This document shows positions 1 through 6,921 of a DNA stretch of 34,315 nt, piece by piece (the stretch's first letter is position 1; each line of letters starts with the position of its first letter). The stretch covers positions 1 to 34,315 of the IMG/VR virus record IMGVR_UViG_3300006810_000173; one strand, 5' to 3'. The position numbers and the translations under genes were made by a program. The notes under the pieces were generated by a model. It saw only the letters and a program-made list of their open reading frames with translations, did no database searches and was not told where the DNA came from. The DNA comes from a virus.

Positions 1-1
1 G

Positions 2-139
2 CACCGAGGGGAACTCGGGTTATTGCCCCCCATTGGCAAGGGAGGCCGACCGCCACCTTCATTCTACCACAGACTTTCAGAAACCCGCAAGGAGGCCGGG
101 GGTTCTGGGGGGGTTGGGGGTTGGGGCGTGATATCCTGA
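2..139 (+). CDS. possible 3' end of an upstream gene, frame uncertain
   Basis: All three plus frames are open at the left edge, so the frame is not certain. Frame 2 reads to a TGA at 137-139 and ends in a Gly-rich tail (GGSGGVGGWG) encoded by the G-run. Gly-rich C-termini occur in phage tail proteins, but this similarity is only compositional. Frames 1 and 3 also stay open, to about 189 and 130. The stop would fall inside the promoter of the next gene. No function can be given. Confidence 0.25.
   Translation, partial: HRGELGLLPPIGKGGRPPPSFYHRLSETRKEAGGSGGVGGWGVIS
98..126 (+). other. G-quadruplex-forming sequence
   Basis: Four G-runs of 5, 7, 5 and 4 bases are separated by loops of 4, 2 and 2 bases (98-102, 107-113, 116-120, 123-126). 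This satisfies the usual intramolecular G-quadruplex pattern on the non-template strand. It ends six bases before a TATCCT -10-like hexamer, so it occupies the place of a -35 box. Folding in vivo is inferred. Confidence 0.6.
129..137 (+). promoter_or_regulatory. extended -10 promoter of the first small gene
   Basis: TGA followed by TATCCT (132-137) makes an extended -10 element. The same TATCCT hexamer is used in the promoters at 16897 and 18918. No good -35 box is visible; the G-run lies there instead. The GTG start at 144 begins six bases after the hexamer, so the transcript would be leaderless or nearly so. Confidence 0.5.
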
Positions 140-143
140 AAGG

Positions 144-419
144 GTGTTTTCCGACGAAGAAGCCCGAGCATCCCGAAGGCCCCGACTAACCACTAGGGTC
201 AAAAAGCGCCGCCACCGACAGGTTGAAGAGGTCCTCTTTCGGAAGTGGGGTGCCTTTGGGTACCTCCTCCCAGAGGACCGGCAGGGAACCCCTCGACCTC
301 CCCACCCCCTTCAGCGTCTGGTTAGAGAAGACAAGAGGAGGAGGGAAATTCGGTGGTGTTCCAATGGCCCTGTCAGGGATGTCACCGAAGAGGTTAGAAA
401 AAAACTCCTCAGGCTTTGA
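144..419 (+). CDS. small basic protein, probably leaderless
   Basis: This 91-residue protein is not recognised. It is very basic (TRVKKRRHRQ, DKRRREIR) and looks soluble, with an amphipathic, charged C-terminal stretch. The GTG start is chosen because it sits six bases after the TATCCT hexamer at 132-137, the same spacing as at 10916 and 23766. A competing frame (223-441) has a poorer composition and no promoter. A basic small protein at the head of a transcription unit could bind nucleic acid, but that is a guess. It lies 31 bases before the methyltransferase gene and is probably co-transcribed with it. Confidence 0.45.
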   Translation: MFSDEEARASRRPRLTTRVKKRRHRQVEEVLFRKWGAFGYLLPEDRQGTPRPPHPLQRLVREDKRRREIRWCSNGPVRDVTEEVRKKLLRL

Positions 420-450
420 TATCTTTTCGGGGATGAAGTAAAAGAGACCA

Positions 451-1617
451 ATGATGGTTTATGGAAGCATTTGCTCCGGGATTGAAGCCGCCTCGGTGGC
501 CTGGTCTCCGCTGGGATTCAAGCCAGCGTTTTTCTCCGAGATTGAAGCCTTCCCCCGAGGAGTCTTGTCTCATCACTACCCATCAGTTCCCCTCAGAGGG
601 GATTTCCGGGAGATAGAAGGGAAGGAACATGGATCAATTGACATTCTCGTTGGTGGAACCCCCTGTCAGTCATTCTCAATTGCAGGAAAGCGAAAAGGAC
701 TGGATGACCCGAGGGGTGAACTTGCCCTTGAATATATCCGATTGGTTAAAAGAACAGTTCCCCGGTGGCTTGTCTGGGAAAACGTGCCCGGAGTCCTCAA
801 CAGTGGGGGAGGCCGAGATTTTGGTGCCTTCGTCGGGGCGTTGGCTCAGTGCGGGTATGGGTGGGCCTATCGAATTCTTGACGCTCAATTTTGCAGAGTG
901 GACGGGTTTCCCTATGCCGTGCCCCAGCGGAGGCGTCGTGTCTTCCTTGTTGGACATTCTGGAGGAGATTGGAGACGTGCCGCATCGGTACTATTTGACT
1001 CCGAAGGCGGCGGGGGGAATCCTCCGACGCGCCGAAGCCCGGGGGAAGAAACTGCCGGAATTCCTGAAGACTGTCCTTCTTCAGACAACCGAAGAGGTCT
1101 AGAAGGCACGGGGTTGGCAATTCATCAAAGTCAAGAAGGTTCCGTTAGATTGTCCCCCGTTAGCTATTGCCTTAAAACTGGCGGGGGCACAGTGGGGCAA
1201 GGCTATCAAGCCACTATTGAAGAGTTGGATAGGAAGGTCTCTCATGACCCAGCCTGTACAATTTTAGCAAACCAAGCCAAAGGCACACCTCGACCAGAGT
1301 CTTCCCACAACACCGTTGTTGTTGAAGCCTTCAACACTAGACAGGACCCTTTGATTTACGGGGAAATTTCTGGACCCCTAGACTTCCACCCTACTGGGAG
1401 TGTTGGGGTGTTCAGGGATCAAAGGGTTAGGCGGTTGACGCCGAAAGAATGCGAGCGTTTGCAGGGTTTTCCTGATGAATACACCCAAATTCCTTGGAAA
1501 GGGAAGCCCCCCCACCTGTGCCCTGATGGGCCAAGACTTCGCGCAATCGGTAACTCAATGGCTGTCAATGTTGTCAGGTGGATTGGGCAAAGAATCCAAA
1601 TGGTTGACCGACTGTGA
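451..1617 (+). CDS. DNA (cytosine-5-)-methyltransferase
   Basis: This enzyme transfers a methyl group from S-adenosylmethionine to carbon 5 of cytosine in a specific DNA sequence. All main C5-MTase motifs are visible: SICSGIEAA near residue 6 (motif I, phage variant), GGTPCQSFS at 68-76 with catalytic Cys72 (IV), ENVPG at 110 (VI), QRRRRVF at 149 (VIII), RLTPKECERLQGFP at 328 (IX) and GNSMAVNVV at 367 (X). The region 160-320 is the target recognition domain. The length (388) is normal and nothing is missing. It has no restriction partner nearby, so it probably protects phage DNA or alters expression. A second gene is nested in the +1 frame at 629-1102. Its last four bases (GTGA) hold the start of the glycosyltransferase. 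ATG at 454 is an equally possible start. Confidence 0.95.
   Translation: MMVYGSICSGIEAASVAWSPLGFKPAFFSEIEAFPRGVLSHHYPSVPLRGDFREIEGKEHGSIDILVGGTPCQSFSIAGKRKGLDDPRGELALEYIRLVKRTVPRWLVWENVPGVLNSGGGRDFGAFVGALAQCGYGWAYRILDAQFCRVDGFPYAVPQRRRRVFLVGHSGGDWRRAASVLFDSEGGGGNPPTRRSPGEETAGIPEDCPSSDNRRGLEGTGLAIHQSQEGSVRLSPVSYCLKTGGGTVGQGYQATIEELDRKVSHDPACTILANQAKGTPRPESSHNTVVVEAFNTRQDPLIYGEISGPLDFHPTGSVGVFRDQRVRRLTPKECERLQGFPDEYTQIPWKGKPPHLCPDGPRLRAIGNSMAVNVVRWIGQRIQMVDRL
629..1102 (+). CDS. protein encoded out of frame inside the methyltransferase gene
   Basis: This 157-residue frame lies wholly within the methyltransferase gene, shifted by +1. It begins with ATG preceded by a strong Shine-Dalgarno stretch (AAGGGAAGGA at 617-626). 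The product has protein-like composition: an N-terminal part with VEPPVSHSQLQESEKDWMTR, a middle with LVPSSGRWLSAGMGG and a C-terminal part with GDVPHRYYLTPKAAGGILRR. From memory, proteins with these blocks (KDWMTR, SGMGSPTE, GDVP.R.FLS.KA..GILRRAE.RGK.LP) recur in phages beside or inside Dcm-type genes; I cannot verify this here. The C-terminal basic helix suggests nucleic acid or protein binding. Function is unknown; an anti-restriction or methyltransferase-partner role is speculation. The dual coding covers MTase residues 60-217, including motifs IV to VIII. Confidence 0.7.
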   Translation: MDQLTFSLVEPPVSHSQLQESEKDWMTRGVNLPLNISDWLKEQFPGGLSGKTCPESSTVGEAEILVPSSGRWLSAGMGGPIEFLTLNFAEWTGFPMPCPSGGVVSSLLDILEEIGDVPHRYYLTPKAAGGILRRAEARGKKLPEFLKTVLLQTTEEV

Positions 1618-2633
1618 GAATTCACTGGGTTCTTCCCTCTGGGGGTGGTGAGAAGGGAAACTCTCTGGGGTATGCCCATTCATCAAGAATGATTGAGGCC
1701 AGCCTTCGGAGTCTTGGGCATTCGGTCTCATACGCAGAAGGGGAGGTTGCTCTTCACTATGGAGCCCCGTGGCTCTACCGAAGAGTTCCCGACAAGCCCA
1801 ATGTCCTTTTCACTATGTATGAAAGCCCAGCCCTTCGCGAAGACTTCCCAGATTACCTAAGAGACCCGGACCTCTTGATTGCGCCCTCTTCTTGGTGCGC
1901 TGATATCTTCCAAACGTTCTCCAAGGCAGAGGTCCAGGTGGTCCCTCTAGGGGTGGACTCTCAGGTTTTCCGATTCAAAAAACGCAATCCCCCCAAAAGC
2001 CCGTTTCTTTGGCTTTATGTCGGCGCCCCAAACTTCAGGAAGTTCACGGTTCTCCCTCAAATCTATCAAGCCTTCATCTCCCGCACCGAGCATTGCCACC
2101 TCTACCTCAAACTTACCGGCGCCGACACCTCCGGGGTTCCTTCGATGCTAGAAGACCCGCGAGTGGTCGAGGTTGAAGAGAACCTCTGGGAAGGCCCCAA
2201 CTGTACGGTTGACAACCGATTTATTTCCCCAGAGAAGCTCTCGGAGATATACCACAAGGCCGATGGCTTCCTCTTCCTTCACTGTGGAGAGGGTTTCGGC
2301 CTCACGGGCCTTGAGGCCATGGCTACAGGGTTGGCCCCTGTTCTGACTGATTACTCTGGGGTTTCGGAATACTCCGACCCGAAGGGTTGCCGATTGGTCA
2401 GTTGCAATGTGGGGGCAAGAGACGCCAAGGACCCAAACACCGGAGAGGTGGTTTCTCAGGTTGTTGGGTGGCCTAGTATAGTCAGTGCGATAGATGCAAT
2501 GACGGAGGCCATGACTGAACCACACCCGGTCAGACTGGAACGGTCGAGGATTGCCTCTAGGATTGCAAGGGGCTTTACATGGGACAGGACTGCAAGGGGG
2601 GTTGTTGCCTCCCTCGAAGGGGTGGTTGAATGA
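1614..2633 (+). CDS. GT-B fold glycosyltransferase (GT1/GT4-like)
   Basis: This 339-residue protein probably transfers a sugar from a nucleotide-sugar donor. The C-terminal half is a typical GT4-type donor domain: FLWLYVGAPNFRK near 131, then EGFGLTGLE at 226-234 with the E-x7-E pair that contacts the donor. PLGVD at 111 marks the domain hinge. The acceptor is not predictable. GTG at 1614 overlaps the methyltransferase stop, so translation is coupled. It resembles the second GT-B enzyme at 9076 in several blocks (LFTM.E, VGAPN.RK, GEGFGL..LEA), indicating paralogues. No membrane segment or signal is visible, so it acts in the cytoplasm. Confidence 0.88.
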   Translation: MRIHWVLPSGGGEKGNSLGYAHSSRMIEASLRSLGHSVSYAEGEVALHYGAPWLYRRVPDKPNVLFTMYESPALREDFPDYLRDPDLLIAPSSWCADIFQTFSKAEVQVVPLGVDSQVFRFKKRNPPKSPFLWLYVGAPNFRKFTVLPQIYQAFISRTEHCHLYLKLTGADTSGVPSMLEDPRVVEVEENLWEGPNCTVDNRFISPEKLSEIYHKADGFLFLHCGEGFGLTGLEAMATGLAPVLTDYSGVSEYSDPKGCRLVSCNVGARDAKDPNTGEVVSQVVGWPSIVSAIDAMTEAMTEPHPVRLERSRIASRIARGFTWDRTARGVVASLEGVVE

Positions 2634-3016
2634 TGAGAAGTCTTTTGGGTTTCCTCTTTGGAGAAGGGGTCACCGCTGATAAGCCCTTCGCCTATCGAGT
2701 GAGCGTCATTATCCCCGAGGAGGTTCTTATCTACATCCAAGAAGAGGTTGTTGGTTCTCTGGCGGAGGGGTTGCCTGTCAGCATGGCAGAGAAAGCCCTA
2801 TTGGAGATTTGCGAAGCCGCCGAGGATGGGGAGCCAGAGGTCAGGCTTGAACTTGTGACCCTAGATGAAACTATAAGAGTCCCCGGAAGAATTCTTGACA
2901 AACTGAGAAATGAAGACCTGACCTTCTTTTCAGATGGCGGGGAGTTCCTAGACCCTGCCCTCTGTTCTCTTTTTGGGATTCCTGAATCAACCCTGATTGT
3001 CGAGGGGGAAGAGTAG
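2630..3016 (+). CDS. hypothetical acidic protein
   Basis: Not recognised. The 128-residue product is acidic and soluble-looking, with a hydrophobic N-terminus (MMRSLLGFLFGEG) that is too short for a signal peptide. The middle holds alternating helical segments (SMAEKALLEICEAAEDG) and the tail ends in EGEE. The ATG overlaps the glycosyltransferase stop in an ATGATGA arrangement, so it is translated in series with it. The next gene starts within its stop codon. It belongs to a run of small genes between the modification enzymes and the portal, a position where phages carry variable accessory genes. Confidence 0.75.
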   Translation: MMRSLLGFLFGEGVTADKPFAYRVSVIIPEEVLIYIQEEVVGSLAEGLPVSMAEKALLEICEAAEDGEPEVRLELVTLDETIRVPGRILDKLRNEDLTFFSDGGEFLDPALCSLFGIPESTLIVEGEE

Positions 3017-3282
3017 TGGACAGGACTGAAAAGGCCCGCATTGAAGCGGCAAAGCACCGCATTGCAATTGTAGGCGCCGAGGTTGAAGCCCTCCTTGAAG
3101 AGGTCTGCTGTGGGAACGCAAACTTGCAGATGTGGCAAGATCTTCAACACGCTAGGTTTGACCTAGAGACTGCCGTTGATATATTTGAACGCCTCTCTGG
3201 GGAAATCTTCGACCTTCCCGAAGACTTGAAGTTTAGAGACACCTCGGTTCCCTACCCAACGCACAGCCTAAAGGAGTTTTGA
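3016..3282 (+). CDS. hypothetical helical protein
   Basis: Not recognised. An 88-residue, mostly helical protein with a charged first half (TEKARIEAAKHRI, AEVEALLEEV) and two adjacent cysteines near residue 31. The GTG start shares one base with the preceding stop codon (TAGTG), and no better start lies downstream. The last codons contain the Shine-Dalgarno sequence AAAGGAG for the small membrane gene at 3282. No domain assignment is possible. Confidence 0.7.
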   Translation: MDRTEKARIEAAKHRIAIVGAEVEALLEEVCCGNANLQMWQDLQHARFDLETAVDIFERLSGEIFDLPEDLKFRDTSVPYPTHSLKEF

Positions 3283-3431
3283 TGTTCCAGTCAGACCCTA
3301 GACAAATGACAAGGAAGAGGCCCGGCACCTGGGCCAAGATTCTAGCGTTCTCCAGTCTCCTAATGCTTCCCTTCGGACTGTGGAAGGTTGCCGAACTCTT
3401 GAGGGAATCCATTTCTGGTTTCTGCCCATGA
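3282..3431 (+). CDS. 49-residue single-pass membrane protein
   Basis: This short gene begins with ATG six bases after AAAGGAG and ends in an ATGA overlap with the next gene, a strong context for translation. The product has a basic N-terminus (RQMTRKRPGTWAK), then one hydrophobic segment (ILAFSSLLMLPFGLWKV), then a short polar tail with a Cys. By the positive-inside rule the N-terminus would face the cytoplasm. Small phage membrane proteins of this kind include holin-like and superinfection-exclusion proteins, but there is no lysis gene beside it, so no function is claimed. Confidence 0.65.
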   Translation: MFQSDPRQMTRKRPGTWAKILAFSSLLMLPFGLWKVAELLRESISGFCP

Positions 3432-3736
3432 AATATCGGGCCTGGGTCGAAACCGAGAATAAAGTTAGGAATGACCTCCACCACCTAGAGTCTCTGGGAA
3501 TCCCAGCGTGGAGTTTCTTGGTCAACCCCGAGAAGTATGCCCCAAGGTTGCCTTTCACCAGTTTCCTCTTTCGACACTATGGGTTGATTTCAAACCTTTA
3601 CAGGAAGTCAATTCGGGAGAGTCATGGTGAAGACTTTGAAAATGTGGTCAAGACCCTAACCGCTGCAATTGTCTCGATCGATGTTTCTGCGGTCTTGTCC
3701 TGTATGGCCCGGAGTGCCTCGGACCCTTCCCTTTGA
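3428..3736 (+). CDS. hypothetical protein
   Basis: Not recognised. The 102-residue product starts at the ATG that overlaps the preceding stop (ATGA); an ATG 48 bases upstream in the same frame lies inside the membrane gene and lacks a ribosome site. The sequence is mixed helix, with an aromatic N-terminus (MKYRAWVETENKVR) and a hydrophobic C-terminal stretch around VKTLTAAIVSIDVSAVLSCM that could be a buried helix rather than a membrane span. It is the last gene before a short gap with a promoter-like element. Confidence 0.65.
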   Translation: MKYRAWVETENKVRNDLHHLESLGIPAWSFLVNPEKYAPRLPFTSFLFRHYGLISNLYRKSIRESHGEDFENVVKTLTAAIVSIDVSAVLSCMARSASDPSL

Positions 3737-3740
3737 AATG

Positions 3741-3749
3741 TGATAGACT
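3741..3749 (+). promoter_or_regulatory. candidate extended -10 element
   Basis: TGA followed by TAGACT (3744-3749) resembles the TGA-TACAAT element at 23751. It lies 12 bases before the ATG at 3762, in the 25-base gap between two genes. No clear -35 box is visible. The assignment rests on resemblance to other elements in the window. Confidence 0.35.
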
Positions 3750-3761
3750 GAGGCAAGGGTC

Positions 3762-4097
3762 ATGGGTCAGGTTATCGACTTCCTAGAGGCTAGGGATGCC
3801 CTCCTCAGAAAGATTGACCCAGCAGTCAACACAGAATTTGTTTTGACTCTGGTGATTTCCCGAGTCCCCTTGATCGACGTTGACGCGGGCCTCTTTGGTC
3901 ATGGCGTTTTTCGTCTCGATACCGAAGAAATGGGCCAAATGGGTGGCTTTCTTGATAAATGTGAATCCAGGGGGTGGGGGCGCCGGTATCGGTGGAGTTC
4001 TGTCCACAAAACTCACAAGTACCTTACCCCAGAGGAGCGTTACCTCTTGCAGATTGCAAAAGTCCATATTCCAGAAGAGGAAAAAGTTTGCCGTTGA
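3762..4097 (+). CDS. hypothetical protein
   Basis: Not recognised. A 111-residue protein with a hydrophobic middle (NTEFVLTLVISRVPLIDVD) and a basic C-terminal part (GWGRRYRWSSVHKTHKYLTPEERYLL). It follows a candidate promoter and has AAGGG as a weak ribosome site. Overlapping frames on both strands (3783-4103 minus, 3880-4149 plus) are open, but they lack start signals and have low-complexity composition, so this frame is preferred. It closes the first block of genes; a terminator follows about 110 bases later. Confidence 0.6.
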   Translation: MGQVIDFLEARDALLRKIDPAVNTEFVLTLVISRVPLIDVDAGLFGHGVFRLDTEEMGQMGGFLDKCESRGWGRRYRWSSVHKTHKYLTPEERYLLQIAKVHIPEEEKVCR

Positions 4098-4205
4098 CTT
4101 CATGGGCCTCGCTAGCTACAAAGACTCTGCCGGGGTTCTTTGGGTTTAACTCTTCGTTTGCCACCCAAAGGGCTTGCTTGTCTTCCCTTTAAGATCGGCG
4201 CAATG

Positions 4206-4236
4206 AAACCCCCGGGGGATGGTCCCTCGGGGGTTT
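4206..4236 (+). terminator. rho-independent terminator ahead of the portal gene
   Basis: The arms AAACCCCCGGGGGA (4206-4219) and TCCCTCGGGGGTTT (4223-4236) form a 14-pair stem with one G-U pair and a 3-base loop. It is followed by CTTGCATTTTT. It separates the first gene block from the portal transcript, whose promoter begins about 15 bases later. The 4098-4205 stretch holds no gene I can support. Confidence 0.75.
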
Positions 4237-4251
4237 CTTGCATTTTTGGTG

Positions 4252-4276
4252 TATAATCAACAGAAAGCCCCTGTTG
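4252..4276 (+). promoter_or_regulatory. TATAAT promoter with palindrome over the start point
   Basis: A perfect TATAAT lies at 4252-4257, preceded by GTG, without a good -35 box at 17 bases. Directly after it, CAACAG (4258-4263) and CTGTTG (4271-4276) form an inverted repeat with a 7-base spacer that spans the expected transcription start. It may be an operator or a 5' hairpin of the portal mRNA. The ribosome site GGAG follows at 4281. Confidence 0.5.
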
Positions 4277-4292
4277 GCTGTGGAGATTCTTA

Positions 4293-6920
4293 TTGCCGAG
4301 AAAAACAACCCCAAAGACAGGGGAAGCCGCATCTAAGCGCCCCGCCCCTGTAGGGGTAAAGAAGACTGCTTCAAAGAAGGCGGCTTCTAGGAAGATTGCC
4401 TCAAAGAAGACCGCCTTGGTGGGTGCGAAGAAGGAGAGGTCTGCTTCTGCTCACATCTCGGCAATTCTTGCGGGGATGGGCGGCGCCACCGGCCAAACGG
4501 TCGAGGTAACCAATCCTTATCTTCAGAACCCGGCAGTCTTCCGGGGAATTCAGATCATCGGCCAGCAACTATCACAGGCACCGCTTAGAGTTTACAAGGC
4601 TGGAGTTGCACAACCCAACTCACCCCTCCAGGTTCTCCTTGACCGACCCAACAACCTCCAAAGACAATCCCAGTTTGTGAAGACTATTTCGGCCCATCAA
4701 ATCCTCCACGGGAACGCTTACGTCTTCATTGATAGCCCCAACTCCCTCGGATATCCCCGCGCCCTCTTGCCTCTCTACCCCTCGACCATGGCGCCGGTCT
4801 TCGGGGATAGTGGTGGTTATGACTTGACCGGGTGGAGATATTCCCCCGAAGGCAGTGACAAGGCCAAGATCATTCCCCGAAACAGAATCCTCCATTTCCC
4901 CTATGGGGTAAACCCGGCTTCAGCCATCTTGGGGGTCTCCCCCTTGCGGGTTGTGAGTATGGCTTTGGACACAGACCTTGCAGCGTCCATCTACAACAAG
5001 AACGTCCTAGCCAACGCCGGGGTTCCTTCGGGAGTTCTCAGGTGGACGGGAGACGGGCCTTTTGATGAGGTTGACGCGGAAATTGTCCGGCAACAGTGGT
5101 TGAATACTTATGGCGGCGCCGGAACCTCCCCCGAAGGGGTTGCCGTTCTCTCTTCTAACTTCCAGTATGACTCCCTTGGAATCTCGGCCCGAGATATCCA
5201 ATGGAGTGAAGCAAGGAAGATCAACCTTCAGGAGATCGCACGGGCTTTGAATGTGCCTCTCATGGTTCTCAATGAATATGAGAACTCCGGTCTGTCAGAT
5301 GCGGGCCTCAAGGTTCAGTGGAAACTTTTACACGCCACAAACATTGGACCCAATGCGATTGACATTCAGGAGGTCTTGACGGAAGGGTTGACCTCGGTTT
5401 CTCAATTTGACATTGAAGTCAAATTTGATTTCTCAGCGGTTGACTCCTTGCAAGACTCCTTTTCCGAGAAGATCGACAATGCGCAAGGCTATATCAACCT
5501 TGGATATACCCGGAATGAGGTGAACCTCAAGTTTGATCTCGGGATGGAGAACACCCCCGAAGGGGACGTTAGACTTGTCCCTTCCGGCTTGATCCCCGAG
5601 AAGGCAGTCATTGACGCATGGAACACCGAAGAGACCCCCGAGGAGGTCACCCTTCCAGAGGCCCCCGAGGAAGAAGACCCAGAAGAAGAGTCCTTTGGGA
5701 GAGAAGAAGAGCATGACCCCGCAAGGGTCATTGCGGTCCTAGACCGAATCGGAAAGGGGATCACAACATCACAGGCTCGGGTTCTTCTCAAGAACATCGG
5801 CATTGAGCCTGAAGACGTTGAGATCCTCCTTTCGGACTATGACGTTGACCCGATTGTTCAGGCACCAGGTTTCTCTTCATCCCTACCAGAGGAAGAAGAC
5901 CGGGGGCTTCACCTTCATAGCGTAGACTTCAAGAGTTCCAAGTGGGACCTGGAGGATGCAAAGCGGTGGTGTTTGGACAATCAAATCAGAGGGGGAGAGT
6001 TCAAGGAAGAGGATGGGGTTCTCTCTTCGGTTGTCTGCTCTAAGGAAGAGTTTGTTTCTGGGTCCCTCAGAGTCTTTGACATTGCCGATGGGGTCTCGGT
6101 GTTGAAGGGACGGCTTCGGTCTGACTACATCGGGCAAGATGGAGAGTGGCAACTTCCCGAGTGGAGGGCAGAACTGTCCCGAGAGATGGAAGAGGCCCTT
6201 TACCCGCTAGAGAGCAAGCTCTTCAAGGCAATTCGAGGGTTCCACTACAAACTTCTCAACAAGATTGTCAAGTCCCTTGCCAGTTCTCCGGGGGCTAGGG
6301 CATTGGAAGACCAGACCCTCACAGACGAAGACCTTAAAGAAGTGGATAAGATTCTTGCCTCTGTCGTTCTTGCCTCTGCTGTTAGCTCAATAGTCATTGG
6401 GGGCTATGAGTCTGGTTATCAACTTGGCACGTCAATTGCAGTTGCTGCCGGATATCCAAACCCGAAGAACGCCAAGAGGCTTCCTCTTCTCTCTGATGCT
6501 TTTTACCGTTCCCGAGTCCCTTATTGGGACATCATCTCGGAATCGGTCAAAAAGTCCGTAATGGACTCAATGGTTGCTTCCTATACTGCTGGGAGCAACC
6601 TAGCGGACTCTATTTCAAGAGTGAAGAAGGCTTTTTCGGGCACTATCTCAACCGGGAGGTCGAGGGTGATTGCCCGCACCGAGTCAGGCATTGCTGCAAG
6701 CCTCTCCCAGATTGAAGCCTTTGAAGATGCCGGGGTTTCTCAGATTGAATGGCTCTCGGCTGGGGACGCAAGAGTTAGGAGAACCCATCAAATCGACGGG
6801 GAGGTTGTTTCGATAGGAGAGACCTTCTCAAATGGGTTACGGGGTCCCTTAGACGCTGGCGGCAAGCCAGAAGAAATCATCAACTGTCGGTGCTCCACCC
6901 GACCTGTGCGAAGGAGTTAA
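4293..6920 (+). CDS. portal protein fused to Mu F-like head morphogenesis domain
   Basis: This 875-residue protein combines two head proteins usually encoded separately. Residues 50-430 are an HK97-type portal (VTNPYLQNPAVFRGIQIIGQQLSQAPLRVY near the start), the ring through which DNA is packaged. Residues about 770-870 match the Mu gpF-like minor head domain, ending with the typical NCRC at 864-867. Between them lies an acidic linker (EEVTLPEAPEEEDPEEE) and a small domain beginning SSKWDLEDAKRWC, like one seen in other phage head proteins. Residues 1-50 form a Lys-Ala-rich, histone H1-like tail that may bind DNA. The TTG start is chosen because GGAG lies 8 bases upstream and no later start fits the tail. 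It is followed directly by the protease gene. Confidence 0.9.
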   Translation: MPRKTTPKTGEAASKRPAPVGVKKTASKKAASRKIASKKTALVGAKKERSASAHISAILAGMGGATGQTVEVTNPYLQNPAVFRGIQIIGQQLSQAPLRVYKAGVAQPNSPLQVLLDRPNNLQRQSQFVKTISAHQILHGNAYVFIDSPNSLGYPRALLPLYPSTMAPVFGDSGGYDLTGWRYSPEGSDKAKIIPRNRILHFPYGVNPASAILGVSPLRVVSMALDTDLAASIYNKNVLANAGVPSGVLRWTGDGPFDEVDAEIVRQQWLNTYGGAGTSPEGVAVLSSNFQYDSLGISARDIQWSEARKINLQEIARALNVPLMVLNEYENSGLSDAGLKVQWKLLHATNIGPNAIDIQEVLTEGLTSVSQFDIEVKFDFSAVDSLQDSFSEKIDNAQGYINLGYTRNEVNLKFDLGMENTPEGDVRLVPSGLIPEKAVIDAWNTEETPEEVTLPEAPEEEDPEEESFGREEEHDPARVIAVLDRIGKGITTSQARVLLKNIGIEPEDVEILLSDYDVDPIVQAPGFSSSLPEEEDRGLHLHSVDFKSSKWDLEDAKRWCLDNQIRGGEFKEEDGVLSSVVCSKEEFVSGSLRVFDIADGVSVLKGRLRSDYIGQDGEWQLPEWRAELSREMEEALYPLESKLFKAIRGFHYKLLNKIVKSLASSPGARALEDQTLTDEDLKEVDKILASVVLASAVSSIVIGGYESGYQLGTSIAVAAGYPNPKNAKRLPLLSDAFYRSRVPYWDIISESVKKSVMDSMVASYTAGSNLADSISRVKKAFSGTISTGRSRVIARTESGIAASLSQIEAFEDAGVSQIEWLSAGDARVRRTHQIDGEVVSIGETFSNGLRGPLDAGGKPEEIINCRCSTRPVRRS

Positions 6921-6921
6921 C

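Noticed and set aside
223-441. Plus-strand frame of 72 codons overlapping the first small gene
   Set aside because: It has no promoter or ribosome site and poor composition; the 144-419 frame has a promoter at the standard spacing.
3783-4149. Overlapping frames on both strands near the end of the first block
   Set aside because: Low-complexity sequences without start signals; shadows of the 3762 gene.
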